This document shows positions 46,858 through 57,135 of a stretch of DNA of 64,000 nucleotides, in pieces. The notes beneath the pieces are model-generated. The model did not search any database, was not told where the DNA came from, and worked only from the letters and a program-made list of their open reading frames with translations. Numbering within the stretch: the first letter of the stretch is position 1; the number at the start of each line of letters is the position of its first letter. The stretch lies in NCBI GenBank assembly GCA_013141505.1, contig JABFQX010000006.1, forward strand, positions 62,001 through 126,000. Direction: 5' to 3'. This stretch comes from Methyloglobulus sp. (GTDB lineage Bacteria; Pseudomonadota; Gammaproteobacteria; Methylococcales; Methylomonadaceae). The position numbers and the translations under genes were made by a program.

Positions 46858-47180
46858 GGGTTGGTGACTCGTGCCTGGAAACGACAGACCAAGGCTTTTT
46901 GACAAATCGTTTTGACTGGAACGAAACAGTCGCCAACCAGCTTGCCGCCCAGGAAAACATTCAGCTATCTGAACAGCATTGGGAAATTATTCTGTTCATC
47001 AGATCGTATTATGAGCAATTCAAACATTTGCCCAATACCCGCGTATTTATCAAAGCGATTGCAAATACCTTGGGTGAAGACAAAGGCAACAGCCGCTACC
47101 TTCATCGCCTGTTCCCCGACGGCCCCTTAAAATACGCCAGCAAACTGGCTGGATTGCCTAAGCCGCCGACTTGTTTGTAG
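46848..47180 (+). CDS. TusE/DsrC-like sulfur carrier
   Basis: A 110-residue DsrC-family protein with the swinging C-terminal arm and penultimate Cys109 (GLPKPPTCL). The second Cys of true DsrC, ten to eleven residues before it, is replaced by Ser (ASKLAGLP), so this is a TusE-type sulfur carrier, not a sulfite reductase partner. Confidence 0.87.
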   Translation: MALRVGDSCLETTDQGFLTNRFDWNETVANQLAAQENIQLSEQHWEIILFIRSYYEQFKHLPNTRVFIKAIANTLGEDKGNSRYLHRLFPDGPLKYASKLAGLPKPPTCL

Positions 47181-47189
47181 TTTGTAGTT

Positions 47190-47270
47190 TGTAGCCCGTA
47201 TGGAGTGTAACGTAATACGGAGCTTCGATGCCCCGAAAACCCGGATTCCGCAAGCTCCATCCGGGCTACA
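47190..47270. repeat. Hairpin repeat after tusE
   Basis: TGTAGCCCGTATGGAG (47190-47205) pairs with CTCCATCCGGGCTACA (47255-47270), one mismatch, around a 49-base interior with further ACGG/CCGG pairs. The right end overlaps the stop codon of the restriction-gene fragment at 47266. Confidence 0.7.
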
Positions 47271-48687
47271 CCGCATCAATCGCCTGCATAATCCGGTAGG
47301 TTTCTGTTAAAGCAACGATGATTTTTTGGTAATGCAAGATGTCTTCAAAAGTTAGCGTCCTGCCGTGACGGTCTTTCAGCCATTTTTGCGCGGGCTGGTA
47401 GCCACCGATATAAAATTCCCAGGCGATGGCAGGTACGCCGTCAAAGTATTGCGTATCGTTAATCCAAACTTTTCCAATTGTTTCTGTAACAGGTTCAGTT
47501 GAATCTTTAGCCGTTCGTACCCTCTGGGGCATAAATGATGAGCCTGTCGAACCATGAACAACATCTGTTTGTCCTTCGACAGGCTCAGGACGAACGGAGT
47601 TACAATTAACGGCATCAGCCCGATCTTCGGCAGGATGAATGGTAAAATCATGCTGGTTGATTTTGCGGGTGACGGTATTGTTGCCATCCATCGGGTACAT
47701 GGTGATGGGGTTATTCATCAGAGGACTATCTAGCAAATGCAGTTGCCGCAGTTCGCCGCCCAGTTTTACCAGCTGCCAAAAGGTGTGCGGGTCTGGGTAA
47801 GGTACGCGGGGAAAGTCGGTTTTCAGGAATTCCTTGTAGGTTTCGCGGTAGTTAGGAGAATGCAGCACCGCGTAGATGTAATCGAGCAAGTCGATGGGAG
47901 CGAAGCTTTGGTTATCCGCACTGGCGGATTTTTCTGGGGCAAAGGTTGCCCCCAGTTTTTCCGCGATTTGCTGGACGATAGCGGGGTTAAGGTTGGGTTG
48001 TCTGATGCTGGATTCTTGCAGGGATTGTTGTCCGGTGGTTTCTGGGTAGAGGTAGAGCGGGAAAACGAGACCAGCGCCATATTGACCAGCTACCCCAGTA
48101 AAATTAATGTCGCAAATCGTATTGCACACAAAAAATCCGAATTTTTCTGTAATTGCCTGCCTTGGAAAAAGTATGCCCACATTTTCCCCTTTGAGAAAAT
48201 GCTGCATTACTTTTTCACGACCACGTTCAATTAGCTCAGATGAATAATAAATAGACCTGTTATCAAATGGGCGGTAGTGAATTTGCTTAATATTGTTTTT
48301 ATTGAATATCCCACGCCGCTTTTCATCAACCCATTCTTCTTTTTCATTTAATGCTAGCTTACTTTTTAATTCTTTGTTGATGGCTGAAGACGAATAAAAA
48401 CTTTCTATCCGTTTGATTAAGGTGTTTTTATCAATATCAATCACAAACTCATCACGATGGGTTTTAATGCCACTGGAATTAACCGGAAACAAATCACTCA
48501 CCGAAAAGCCCTGTTGGTACTGTCCATAAACCCCAAAATCTTTAGCCACAAAAAAATACTCCGGCGCACGGCATTCAATCTTGTTCCACGGCAAGGTGTT
48601 GACACTGTTGTCCAGCAACATCTGGTATTTGTCTTTACGTAGGCCGTAGATGTCGAGGTGGTAAACGTCGGCTAAGGGTTTGGTCAT
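47266..48687 (-). pseudogene. Type IIG/ISP-like restriction-modification gene, 3' fragment
   Basis: A 473-residue frame that looks like the target-recognition and C-terminal part of a Type ISP/IIG enzyme (DVYHLDIYGLRKDKY, IHYRPFDNRSIYYS, ARDQ-free AFPLYLYP). It begins where the methyltransferase fragment at 49623 stops, about 0.93 kb away, so the original gene was split by an insert. A second copy of the palindromic repeat (47511-47597, residues ~363-392, VRPEPVEG) sits in frame in it. Its end coincides with a hairpin repeat. Confidence 0.78.
47511..47597. repeat. Palindromic repeat copies in the restriction-gene fragment
   Basis: CCGTTCGT (47511-47518) and GAGCCTGTCGAACC (to 47554) form one copy interrupted by CCTCTGGGGC; the second, inverted copy is 47573-47597 (CCTTCGACAGGCTCAGGACG). 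The frame stays open across both. Confidence 0.8.
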
Positions 48688-48689
48688 GA

Positions 48690-49622
48690 TAAAAAATCCG
48701 GTTAAAGATTAATGGGTTAGATGTTCTTGCTAATGACAATCTCTGATAAGTCCTTCGACAAGCTTCCTTCGACAAGCTCAGGACGAACGGTAATTTGGTT
48801 GAGCCCATTCATACCCGCAGGGCACAAGTGGTTCGACAAGGCTCTCCTGAGCAGAGTCGAAGGGCTCACCACGAACGGACTCAACCAAAGCTCACCCCGA
48901 ATGGCTTAACACACTCGCCTGTTGAGTGAGCATTACAAAATCCCGTTAACCCTTTGACAAGCTCAGGGCGAACGGAATTTTGGAATGCCCAACTTGATTT
49001 TTAGGTTTCTTCAGAATCCTTTTGATTTTGCTTAGAAGAGCCCCTTCGACTCTGCTCAGGAGAGCCTTGTAAAAGTAAATCCGTTCGTCCTGAGCTTGTC
49101 GAAGGATGGACGAATTTACTTTGGGCCAAACGGGACACTTCCGCCCAGTCGCCGCGCATCATGGCCTCTTTCTTCTTGCGGCTCCAACCCTTGATTTGTC
49201 TTTCAGCCGACAAGGCTTCTTCACGAGTGGCACACTCTTGCGACCATATCAGTTCCAGTGGGCGGCGCGTTGCGGTATAACCAGCACATTCTCCTGCCTG
49301 ATATTGACCGATGCGCCTTTCAAGATTATCGGTATGCCCTGTGTAGTAGCTACCATCAGCACAGCGGAGAATATAAACCCAAAACATTTTGTTTAGCCTT
49401 AATTTTGAACCTTTCTGCTACACTGGGGGCTTGTTATCTTTATCCATTCATCCTTCGACAAGCTCAGGTCGAACGGATAAAGATAACAAACAGGACATGG
49501 TTGATTCCGTTCGTGGTGAGCCTGTCGATAAACTCAGGAGAGCCTTGTCGAACCACTTGTGTCCTGCGGGTATGAGCGGAATCAATTTGTACAGAATTTC
49601 CTTATGGTAAAGCAACTTTTCT
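48690..49622. mobile_element. Repeat-rich insert carrying a GIY-YIG nuclease
   Basis: About 0.93 kb between the two restriction-gene fragments. It is bounded by inverted repeats of about 80 bp: 48798-48886 (CATACCCGCAGGGCACAAGT...CACGAACGGACT) and 49501-49585, which reads the same way on the other strand (ACAAGTGGTTCGACAAGGCT). Copies of the 25-bp palindromic unit lie at 48752-48790, 48950-48975, 49081-49105, 49452-49476 and 49507-49553. A GIY-YIG gene (49001-49387) is in the centre. This is the structure of a candidate mobile element, not a known insertion sequence. Confidence 0.7.
49001..49387 (-). CDS. GIY-YIG (UvrC-like) single-domain nuclease
   Basis: A 128-residue protein. Residues 1-90 are a complete GIY-YIG domain: WVYILRCADGSYYTGHT, RRIGQYQAGE with the catalytic Arg, and a Glu in the LSAERQIKGWSRKKK segment. 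The last 35 residues (HPSTSSGRTDLLLQG...) are encoded by the palindromic repeat, so the repeat reaches into the gene. Homing nucleases and UvrC share the fold. A role in moving or copying the repeats is inferred. Confidence 0.8.
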   Translation of the reverse strand: MFWVYILRCADGSYYTGHTDNLERRIGQYQAGECAGYTATRRPLELIWSQECATREEALSAERQIKGWSRKKKEAMMRGDWAEVSRLAQSKFVHPSTSSGRTDLLLQGSPEQSRRGSSKQNQKDSEET

Positions 49623-50870
49623 TTAAGTTGCATTATTTTTGAGTTTAACAAAGATATTGATGCTTACACCCTGCATAATGTCGAACACATTTTCATCCTT
49701 GCTGCCATCGACGGCGGTTTCTTTCTTTTTGCTGTTGCCGTGCAGGTCGAGGATGTAAATCTTGTCGAAGGTTTCCAACAAATGCTTACGCATTTGCCGA
49801 TGGATTACGCCGTCGATAAAGCTGTTGTTGCTTATATAAGCCAAGATGCCTTCGCCGTTCTTTTCAATAAAATGCGAGCCGTAGCGGATAAACTTGATGT
49901 AATCGTCCGATAAGGGCTGGATGTTTTTCTCGTTGAGGTCTTTTTTGTAATCCGCCACCAAGCGTTGTATCCAATCGCCTTTATTGCTGCTGCTGACCGA
50001 ATACGGCGGATTACCCATGACCACCATGATCGGGTTTTCGCGTTTGATGTGGTTGGCCTCGTTGGCTTCTTGCGCCAGCCAAGTCGCAAACAGAGTGCCG
50101 GTGTCGGGGTGGGATTCTTCCAGGGAATTGGTCAGGTAAATGTTAAGGCGCGGTTGTTTTTTGGGCTTATATCCGGTTTCTTTCAACAACAAATCCAGCT
50201 TTAAGTGTGCCATCGCGTAAGAGGCCATGAGGATTTCAAAGCCGTGTACCCGTGGGATAAGGTGTTCTTCTACGTATTGGCTCCAAAGCCCTTGTTGGCC
50301 TTTAAATTTCTGGTGGATGTGCTTGATGGCGGCGGCAAGGAAGGTGCCTGTCCCCGTCGCTGGATCCAGTATCTGGACCTTGCGGACTTCTTTATCGACC
50401 TTTTCCAGTTGGGTGTAATTGGCTTTGCCCTTGCCTTTGACGACGGGCATCTCAACCTGAATGGTGGTTTTGGACGTATCCGCCAAACCCATCGGCAGGT
50501 TGAAGTCGGTTTTGAGGATGTCATCGACGGCACGGACGATAAAATCCACGACGGGTTCGGACGTGTACCAAACGCCTCGGCTTTTCCGGAGCTTGGGGTC
50601 GTATTCTGCTAGGAAAGTTTCGTAAAAGTGGATGATGGGGTCGGTTTGCCGGGTGGCTTTGCCAAAGTTTGCCAATATTGAGCGTACGTCGGCAGCGCGG
50701 AAGATGTCCGCCAAGGTATCGACAATCCAGGTAATGCGGTCGTCCAGGTCATAACCTGCGATGTACTGGAACAGCTTTCGCAGGAACGGGTTGCTGTGCG
50801 GGATCAGTTCGGCGGCTTCCTGACGGGAAAAGGTGTCCAGGGTTTCATCATGCAAGCGGGCGGCGAACAT
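49623..50870 (-). pseudogene. Type IIG/ISP-like gene, methyltransferase fragment
   Basis: A 415-residue frame with N6-adenine methyltransferase motif I (LDPATGTGTF, near residue 170) and motif IV (GNPPYS, near 285), and the helical RGVWYTSEPVVDFIV segment typical of Eco57I-like enzymes. On the 5' side it is out of frame with the nuclease fragment: a 2-nt insertion in CACAC (plus-strand GTGTG at 50925-50929) joins them; without it the frame reads on as LLHDIDAEQFADIYAQTIAYGMF. The 3' end is cut by the insert. Confidence 0.85.
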
Positions 50871-51529
50871 GCCGTAAGCGATGGTTTGGGCGTAAATGTC
50901 GGCAAATTGTTCGGCATCAATATCGTGTGCAGCAGGATGGACTTGAACGCATCCATCTGGTCTTTTAGGGTGCTGTGGTTGTCCTCTTTTTCGTCTTTGG
51001 TCAAGGCATTTTCGATGATGTTGGCGAGCAATCGCGCTTTTCCGGCCATCATGCTGGCGAGTTTGGACGGTGATTTGATGGTTTGCCCGGAATAAGCGGC
51101 AAAGTCTTTCATCAAATCGACGAAATGGGCGAATTCATCCGGTTTCGGCTGAAGTTGCCCATTTTTAATATCGGCAAGCCTTATACTCGCGACTTGCAAG
51201 CCGTCACGGAAAAACCGGAATTCCAGGTAGTCGGTGAAAATCAGGTTGTTGAGGGAATTTTTATAGCGGTCGAACTGTTCTTTATAATCCTTGCTGTCCA
51301 AGGACTTGCCGATGTCTTTGGCTTCGATGTAACCCAGCGGAATGTGGGCTTTGGTCAAGATATAGTCCGGCGCACCGCAAGCGATATGGGCGGGTTCGTT
51401 AGTGACCAAGACACCGGGCAGCATGATTTCCAGCAATGACTGTAAGTCGCCACGATAGCTGTGTTCGCGGGAAATGCCCGTAAGGTAGCGCTGGTTTATT
51501 TTGCTGAGGTAGTTTTGGACATCCTTCAT
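50804..51529 (-). pseudogene. Type IIG/ISP-like gene, nuclease fragment
   Basis: From ATG 51529 the frame encodes a helical start (NYLSKINQRYLTGISREHSYRGDL) and a PD-(D/E)xK nuclease core (APDYILTKAHIPLGYIEAKD), then helices to DAFKSILLH, after which the 2-nt insertion leads to a wrong frame and a stop at 50804. No helicase motifs occur between nuclease and methyltransferase, so the ancestor was shorter than classical Type ISP enzymes. An upstream in-frame ATG at 51610 is possible. Confidence 0.8.
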
Positions 51530-51625
51530 GCGTTCGTCCCAGTGGTTTTTTGCATGAACTATAGCACTGTATGGAAATTTGAGTGCGTGGGTGGGTAGGT
51601 AGGGCTGCAACGAGTACCTTTTTGG

Positions 51626-52024
51626 TTACCCCTGCTTAAAACGATGGATTAAGCGGCGTTCTTTTTTGTTGGGTTTGTGGTCGATTCCGGTGAAGTTGAA
51701 CAATTCTTTATTATCACGTTCTGTCTGGATTTTTTGTTGTCGCTGGGCATGGCTTTCTGGTGTTTCTTGATAGAGCAGGACGGCATCCTTGGCAGAACGC
51801 CGCTGTCCTGATGTGGCGGTAATAGCGACATCCCAGCTATAACCGCTTTTGTTGATGACGACTTCATCGCCGACCTTAACATCCTTGCCCGGCTTGGTAC
51901 GTTGACCATTAAGGTGGACTTTACCCCCGCTTATGGCATCCGTTGCCAGTTTGCGGGTCTTAAAAAAGCGTGCTGCCCATAGCCATTTATCCAGGCGAAC
52001 CGCATCAACTTCCGCTGGCATCAT
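51626..52024 (-). CDS. hslR: Heat shock protein 15 (S4 RNA-binding)
   Basis: A 132-residue protein: S4 domain (VRLDKWLWAARFFKTRKLATDAISGGKVHLNG) in residues 8-65, then a basic C-terminal tail. Hsp15 binds 50S subunits carrying stalled nascent chains. Its start overlaps the ispH stop by 1 nt (TAATG). Confidence 0.93.
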   Translation of the reverse strand: MMPAEVDAVRLDKWLWAARFFKTRKLATDAISGGKVHLNGQRTKPGKDVKVGDEVVINKSGYSWDVAITATSGQRRSAKDAVLLYQETPESHAQRQQKIQTERDNKELFNFTGIDHKPNKKERRLIHRFKQG

Positions 52025-52968
52025 TAAGCCGTTTTTTTCAATCCTCTAGGTAAGGAAAATACCACTTTTTCTTCAATGCCTTTTAGCTCGACAGCAGATT
52101 TACCGCCCCATGCCTTTAATTGGTCAATCACTTCCTGTACCAACACTTCGGGTGCTGATGCGCCCGCCGTTACCCCCACCACTTCGCTATCGGTGAACCA
52201 CTCTTTTTGCATGTCTTTGGCGGTGTCGATGAGGTAAGCAGGCCGACCTAGTTGCTCGGCTATTTCCCGCAAACGATTGGAATTAGAGCTATTGGGAGAT
52301 CCCACTACCAGGATAGTATCTGCGGTTTTCGCAAGATCAAAAACGGCATCTTGGCGATTTTGGGTGGCGTAACAAATATCATCCTTTTTTTGTTCCTGAA
52401 TGGAGGTAAACCGAGCCCTCAATGCATCAACCATTTTCTTGGTATCGGTCATTGATAAGGTGGTTTGGGTGACATAAGCCAGATTATCAGGGTTATTGAC
52501 CTTCAAATTAGCGACATCTTCCGGTGTTTCAACCAGATAAATGCCGCCATTTTCTGTCCATTTATCATACTGCCCCATCGTACCTTCGACTTCAGGATGA
52601 CCTGCGTGACCAATGAGAATTACTTCACGATCAGATTTTGCATGTTTGGCAACCTGAATATGAACTTTGGTGACCAGTGGGCATGTCGCATCGAAAACAG
52701 TCAGATTACGTTCCACAGCTTCTTTTTGGACTTGTTTGGATACGCCATGGGCACTGAAAATAAGGTGCGAACCCACCGGTACATCGGAAATGTCTTCAAT
52801 AAAAATAGCGCCTTTTTCTTTCAAACCGTCAACTACAGTGCGGTTGTGTACGACTTCATGACGGACATAGATTGGTGCGCCAAAGGTCTCCAGCGCCATA
52901 TCAACAATGTCGATGGCGCGGTCAACACCGGCACAGAATCCACGGGGATTAGCGAGTATGATTTGCAT
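52024..52968 (-). CDS. ispH: 4-hydroxy-3-methylbut-2-enyl diphosphate reductase
   Basis: A 314-residue IspH, last enzyme of the MEP isoprenoid pathway. The 4Fe-4S cysteines are Cys12 (GFCAGV), Cys in DATCPLV near 96 and Cys in CYATQNRQ near 197. Typical length. Co-directional with hslR. Confidence 0.97.
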   Translation of the reverse strand: MQIILANPRGFCAGVDRAIDIVDMALETFGAPIYVRHEVVHNRTVVDGLKEKGAIFIEDISDVPVGSHLIFSAHGVSKQVQKEAVERNLTVFDATCPLVTKVHIQVAKHAKSDREVILIGHAGHPEVEGTMGQYDKWTENGGIYLVETPEDVANLKVNNPDNLAYVTQTTLSMTDTKKMVDALRARFTSIQEQKKDDICYATQNRQDAVFDLAKTADTILVVGSPNSSNSNRLREIAEQLGRPAYLIDTAKDMQKEWFTDSEVVGVTAGASAPEVLVQEVIDQLKAWGGKSAVELKGIEEKVVFSLPRGLKKTA

Positions 52969-53073
52969 GGCTTGATTTTCTATAATTAGTTAAATTGCTG
53001 CTATTTTAACCCAACATCGCCTTGGATACGAACTTAGGTATCAAGAAGATATGACTATTCCCTTCTGCCCTTA

Positions 53074-55224
53074 TTAAAAACTCAGCCATCCTGAACCAAA
53101 CGAACTGGCGAAAACCAAGCTAACAATGGTCATTAATTTGATCAAGATGTTCAACGATGGGCCACTGGTATCTTTAAACGGGTCGCCAACCGTATCGCCG
53201 ACAACAGCAGCCTTATGAGAATCCGAGCCTTTGCCACCATATTGTCCGGTTTCAATATATTTTTTTGCGTTATCCCAGGCACCGCCGGCGTTTGCCATCA
53301 TCACCGCCAGCAAAAATCCGGATAAAAGCGTACCGACCAACAACCCCGCCAACGCTTCCTTGCCCAACACATGCCCGACGATAATAGGAACAATCACCGC
53401 CAGTGCGCCCGGCATAATCATTTCGCGTAAGGCGCTTTCGGTGCTGATTCCCACGCAAGCCTTGTAATCAGGTTGTCCCGTACCTTCCATTAAGCCAGGT
53501 ATCTCGTGAAATTGCCGCCGCACTTCAAGCACGATTTCATGCGCCGCCTTGCCGACAGCCATCATGGTCAGTGCGGAAAACAAATACGGCATCATTGCGC
53601 CTATCAAAAGACCTGGAAGCATGGTAGGGCCCAAAATATCTAAACTCTCAATTTTGGCTGCTGTCACATAAGCCGCGATTAATGCGAGGGCAGTCAAAAC
53701 GGCAGAACCAATAGCAAAGCCTTTACCGGTAGCGGCAGTGGTATTGCCCAGGCTGTCAAGCGCATCGGTACGTTGCCTGACTTCTTTGGGAAGGTGGCTC
53801 ATTTCGGCAATTCCGCCAGCATTATCCGCAACCGGGCCATAGGCATCGGTCGCCAAAGTGACACCCAAAGTGCTTAACATACCTACTCCCGCCAGCGCTA
53901 CTGCATACAGTCCCGCAGCCATTGTGCCATCGGCTTTATGACCGAGCCAAATACTGAGAAGAATGGCAATAGCAGTGATCAATACCGGCAATGCCGTACT
54001 CATCATGCCCACCGCAAAGCCTTGAATGATTGTGGTTGCAGCACCGGTTTGGGTGGCGTTAGCAATACCTAGGGTGGGTTTTTCGGTATATGACGTAAAA
54101 TATTCAGTCACATAGGCAATGGCGTTTCCGGCAATTAAGCCAACCAAGATAACCAACCAATAATTGAAATGTAAATCCGACAACAACACAGCCAGCAAAG
54201 ACAAGCCTAAAATAACCACTGAAGCGCCCCAAACGGAACGGCGCAATGCTGTCAACAAATCTTCAAGCGTGGCATTTTCATTCACTTTTGCCACATATTG
54301 ACTGAGGTAATAGGTACACCGGGTCACTAACGAGGTATTGGCAACCAGGCCGGCAGTCACGCTTTCATCGCGTTCTTTGCCGATGACCATATAAATTCCA
54401 AACAGGCTGGCGACTACGCCAACGGCAGCGACCAAAAATGGCAAACCGATAAAAGCAACCGTCGAATCCTTGCCCAACGCCGCACCCAGCGTTGCCGCAG
54501 CAATGATGGAGCCACTGTAGCTTTCGAACAAATCAGCCCCCATACCAGCAACATCACCGACATTATCGCCGACATTATCAGCGATAACAGCAGGATTTCG
54601 AGGATCATCTTCCGGGATACCCTTTTCCACCTTACCAACGAGATCCGCACCCACGTCGGCCGCTTTCGTATAAATACCACCGCCGACCCGTGCAAACAGG
54701 GCAATACTGCTGGCACCAAAACCAAACCCGGTGATATAGGTCAGTTGATTGGGATCACCGTTAAAAATCAAATAAAGCAAGGTCATACCAATCAAGCTAA
54801 AACTGACAACTGACATGCCCATGATGGCACCACTGCCGAAAGCGACCCGTAAACCTTCATGCAAACTGCGGCCAGCCGCCGCCGCTGTCCTGGTATTTGC
54901 ACGTACAGCGACATACATGCCGAGATAGCCCGCACCCGCTGAAGCGATTGCCCCTGAAACGAAACAAAACGCAGTCTGCCATTGCAACATCACCGCAATT
55001 ACTACGGCGACGATTACGACAAAAATAGCGATGACGCGATATTCGCGTGCCAAAAAAGCCGACGCACCATCCTGAATAGCCTTGCCAATCCCGCGCATGA
55101 CCTCATTGCCTTGGTCGTAAGCAAGTACTTGTTTAAATTGCCAAAGTACAAATCCGACTCCGGCTATACCCATTAATAAAGCTATAACAACTGATGCCGA
55201 TGTTGGTAACAGCATAGTCCGCAC
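53074..55224 (-). CDS. hppA: K+-dependent membrane pyrophosphatase
   Basis: A 716-residue, ~16-span pyrophosphatase. PPi-binding motifs include [33 protein letters not shown] and the C-terminal [25 protein letters not shown] has Ala where potassium-independent pumps have Lys, so it should need K+. Whether it pumps H+, Na+ or both is not decided from the sequence. It conserves energy from biosynthetic PPi, which suits a PPi-using methanotroph metabolism. Confidence 0.95.
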   Translation of the reverse strand: MRTMLLPTSASVVIALLMGIAGVGFVLWQFKQVLAYDQGNEVMRGIGKAIQDGASAFLAREYRVIAIFVVIVAVVIAVMLQWQTAFCFVSGAIASAGAGYLGMYVAVRANTRTAAAAGRSLHEGLRVAFGSGAIMGMSVVSFSLIGMTLLYLIFNGDPNQLTYITGFGFGASSIALFARVGGGIYTKAADVGADLVGKVEKGIPEDDPRNPAVIADNVGDNVGDVAGMGADLFESYSGSIIAAATLGAALGKDSTVAFIGLPFLVAAVGVVASLFGIYMVIGKERDESVTAGLVANTSLVTRCTYYLSQYVAKVNENATLEDLLTALRRSVWGASVVILGLSLLAVLLSDLHFNYWLVILVGLIAGNAIAYVTEYFTSYTEKPTLGIANATQTGAATTIIQGFAVGMMSTALPVLITAIAILLSIWLGHKADGTMAAGLYAVALAGVGMLSTLGVTLATDAYGPVADNAGGIAEMSHLPKEVRQRTDALDSLGNTTAATGKGFAIGSAVLTALALIAAYVTAAKIESLDILGPTMLPGLLIGAMMPYLFSALTMMAVGKAAHEIVLEVRRQFHEIPGLMEGTGQPDYKACVGISTESALREMIMPGALAVIVPIIVGHVLGKEALAGLLVGTLLSGFLLAVMMANAGGAWDNAKKYIETGQYGGKGSDSHKAAVVGDTVGDPFKDTSGPSLNILIKLMTIVSLVFASSFGSGWLSF

Positions 55225-55441
55225 TCCTCTGATTATTATATTTATTGGTTTTGCTTAATCTATGGTAATGAGAATCTGCCTATACAAAGACTCTCATTCG
55301 TTGAGGATTATACCTTGTCAGTTGTGTATTCATACCATTTGTGTGATTGCGTGTGAACCGGGTGGCATGAAGTGGAAGGGGTTCATTGGGCAATGCCGTT
55401 AAGTATACCCAAGGGCATTTATGACCTTCAGGTTACAAGAG

Positions 55442-55508
55442 CCGTTGGCTGAGCGGAGCCGAAGCTAAACATTAGCCGACTTGGGCTTCGGCTCCGCTCA
55501 GCCAACGG
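55442..55508. repeat. Perfect 23-bp hairpin
   Basis: Arms 55442-55464 and 55486-55508 are exact inverted copies (the right arm starts CTTCGGCTCCGCTCAG) with a 21-base loop. It lies upstream of hppA in a 400-bp space that otherwise holds only the erpA terminator and has no ORF. Confidence 0.85.
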
Positions 55509-55575
55509 AAAATAGTGCTGGGAGCTCCTAAGTTAACGGCATTGGTTCATTGGATATAACCCCATATTACAAGGC

Positions 55576-55607
55576 AAAAAAAACCGGACATAAAGCCCGG
55601 TTTTTTT
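55576..55607. terminator. Bidirectional terminator after erpA
   Basis: An A run (55576-55583), ACCGG, an 8-11 base loop, CCGGT and a T run (to 55607) make a compact hairpin with a U tail in both directions. It lies 20 bp past the erpA stop on the minus strand and ends that transcript. Confidence 0.88.
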
Positions 55608-55626
55608 GTAGGAAAAATCTATTAGT

Positions 55627-55959
55627 TCAAACGGAAAAAGACGAGCCACATCCACACGTAGTTTTTGCACCGGGATTACGGATAACAAACTGTGCACCCG
55701 ACAAATCTTCTTTGTAATCCACTTCGGCTCCGGTCAGATACTGGATGCTCATCGAATCAATCAACACAGTAACACCAGCTTTTTCAACGCTGGTGTCATC
55801 TTCATTGACTTCTTCATCGAAGGTAAAACCATATTGAAACCCTGAACAACCACCGCCACTAACGTAAACCCGCAATTTCAAGTTATCATTGCCTTCCTCG
55901 GCAATCAATTCGCTCACCTTGGAAGCAGCACTATCGGTAAAAATTATTGCATCAGTCAT
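55627..55959 (-). CDS. erpA: ErpA iron-sulfur carrier
   Basis: A 110-residue A-type carrier with Cys38 ([10 protein letters not shown]), Cys102 and Cys104 (TTCGCGSSF). ErpA delivers Fe-S clusters to housekeeping enzymes such as IspG/IspH; ispH is nearby but not adjacent. It is the general counterpart of the nif A-type carrier at 4175. Confidence 0.94.
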   Translation of the reverse strand: MTDAIIFTDSAASKVSELIAEEGNDNLKLRVYVSGGGCSGFQYGFTFDEEVNEDDTSVEKAGVTVLIDSMSIQYLTGAEVDYKEDLSGAQFVIRNPGAKTTCGCGSSFSV

Positions 55960-56023
55960 TGTTTTGATACCTAAAAATATTAATTAAACTCATTATGAAT
56001 ACACCCCGTTCCTCAGTCAAGGA

Positions 56024-57064
56024 TTATGGGTACAAAGCCAACGTAAGCAAGCCCTGGCTTTCTGGAAATCCAAACATGAGGTTCATGTTTTGTACCGCCT
56101 GCCCTGCCGCACCTTTCACCAGATTATCAATCACCGACAAGATCACAATCGTTTGCCCACCTTGAGGCTGATGAATTGAAATCTGGCACTTATTAGAACC
56201 CCTGACGTTACGGGTATCTGGATGCGATCCCGAAGGCAACACATCGACAAACGGTTCGTTGGCATAACGCATCTCATACAAAGCCTGTATATCGTTCAAG
56301 CTGGCTTCAGTATGACTTAACTGGGCATACAAAGTTGCATGGATGCCGCGAATCATCGGTGTTAAATGGGGTACGAAAGTGAGGTTAACCGAATGTCTCG
56401 AAACACTATTCAAACCTTGGGATATTTCCGGCAAATGCCGATGGCCACTTGCGGAATACGCCTTAAAACTCTCGCCGGTTTCACTCATTAACGTGGCTAA
56501 TTCAGCTTTTCGCCCTGCCCCACTGACACCGGATTTCACATCGGCAATCAAATATTTAGCATCAATAAAATCTTTTTCAAGCAAAGGCAGAAAGCCAAGC
56601 TGAACTGATGTCGGATAACAACCTGGACAAGCAAGCAAATGGGTGGATTTTATTGCCTCGCGGTTAACTTCTGGCAAGCCATAAACAGCTTCCGCAAGCA
56701 ATTCGGGGCAAGCGTGTTCCATGCCATACCACTTAGACCATTCTTTGGTATCTTTCAGGCGAAAATCAGCAGAAAGATCAATCACCTTAACGCCTCGATC
56801 CAGCAATGCTTTTGCCATCAGCATCGCAGTGCCATTAGGTGTGGCAAAAAACACAACATCACACTCAGCTAAAACATCGACATCGGGCGCAGAAAAAGCT
56901 ACGTCGATAACCCCACGTAAACTGGGGTAAAGCGCATCGACTCGCATTCCCGCATCAGCACGCGAAGTAGCGACAGCCACCTCAACCTCTGGGTGCAATG
57001 CCAAAATCCGTAATAGCTCGACCCCCGTATAACCGGTGCCGCCAACAATACCCACACGAATCAT
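56024..57064 (-). CDS. argC: N-acetyl-gamma-glutamyl-phosphate reductase
   Basis: A 346-residue arginine biosynthesis enzyme. The NADP loop is [14 protein letters not shown], the active-site Cys is in ACPGCYPTS near residue 148, and HRHLPEI contains the general base His. It is divergent from the quinone reductase gene. Confidence 0.96.
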   Translation of the reverse strand: MIRVGIVGGTGYTGVELLRILALHPEVEVAVATSRADAGMRVDALYPSLRGVIDVAFSAPDVDVLAECDVVFFATPNGTAMLMAKALLDRGVKVIDLSADFRLKDTKEWSKWYGMEHACPELLAEAVYGLPEVNREAIKSTHLLACPGCYPTSVQLGFLPLLEKDFIDAKYLIADVKSGVSGAGRKAELATLMSETGESFKAYSASGHRHLPEISQGLNSVSRHSVNLTFVPHLTPMIRGIHATLYAQLSHTEASLNDIQALYEMRYANEPFVDVLPSGSHPDTRNVRGSNKCQISIHQPQGGQTIVILSVIDNLVKGAAGQAVQNMNLMFGFPESQGLLTLALYP

Positions 57065-57135
57065 TTTTTACCTTAAACTCATAAAATATAGTGTGTATAT
57101 AATACCTATAACCCGACTTTTCCCATACCGAAGTT

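Noticed and set aside
48752-49553. Repeat cluster considered as a CRISPR array
   Set aside because: Units are in both orientations, spacing is irregular and some units overlap; there are no even-sized spacers and no cas genes.
50925-50929. Phase-variable repeat in the restriction gene
   Set aside because: Only two to three dinucleotide units are present, too few for a slippage switch; a fixed frameshift or sequencing error is simpler.
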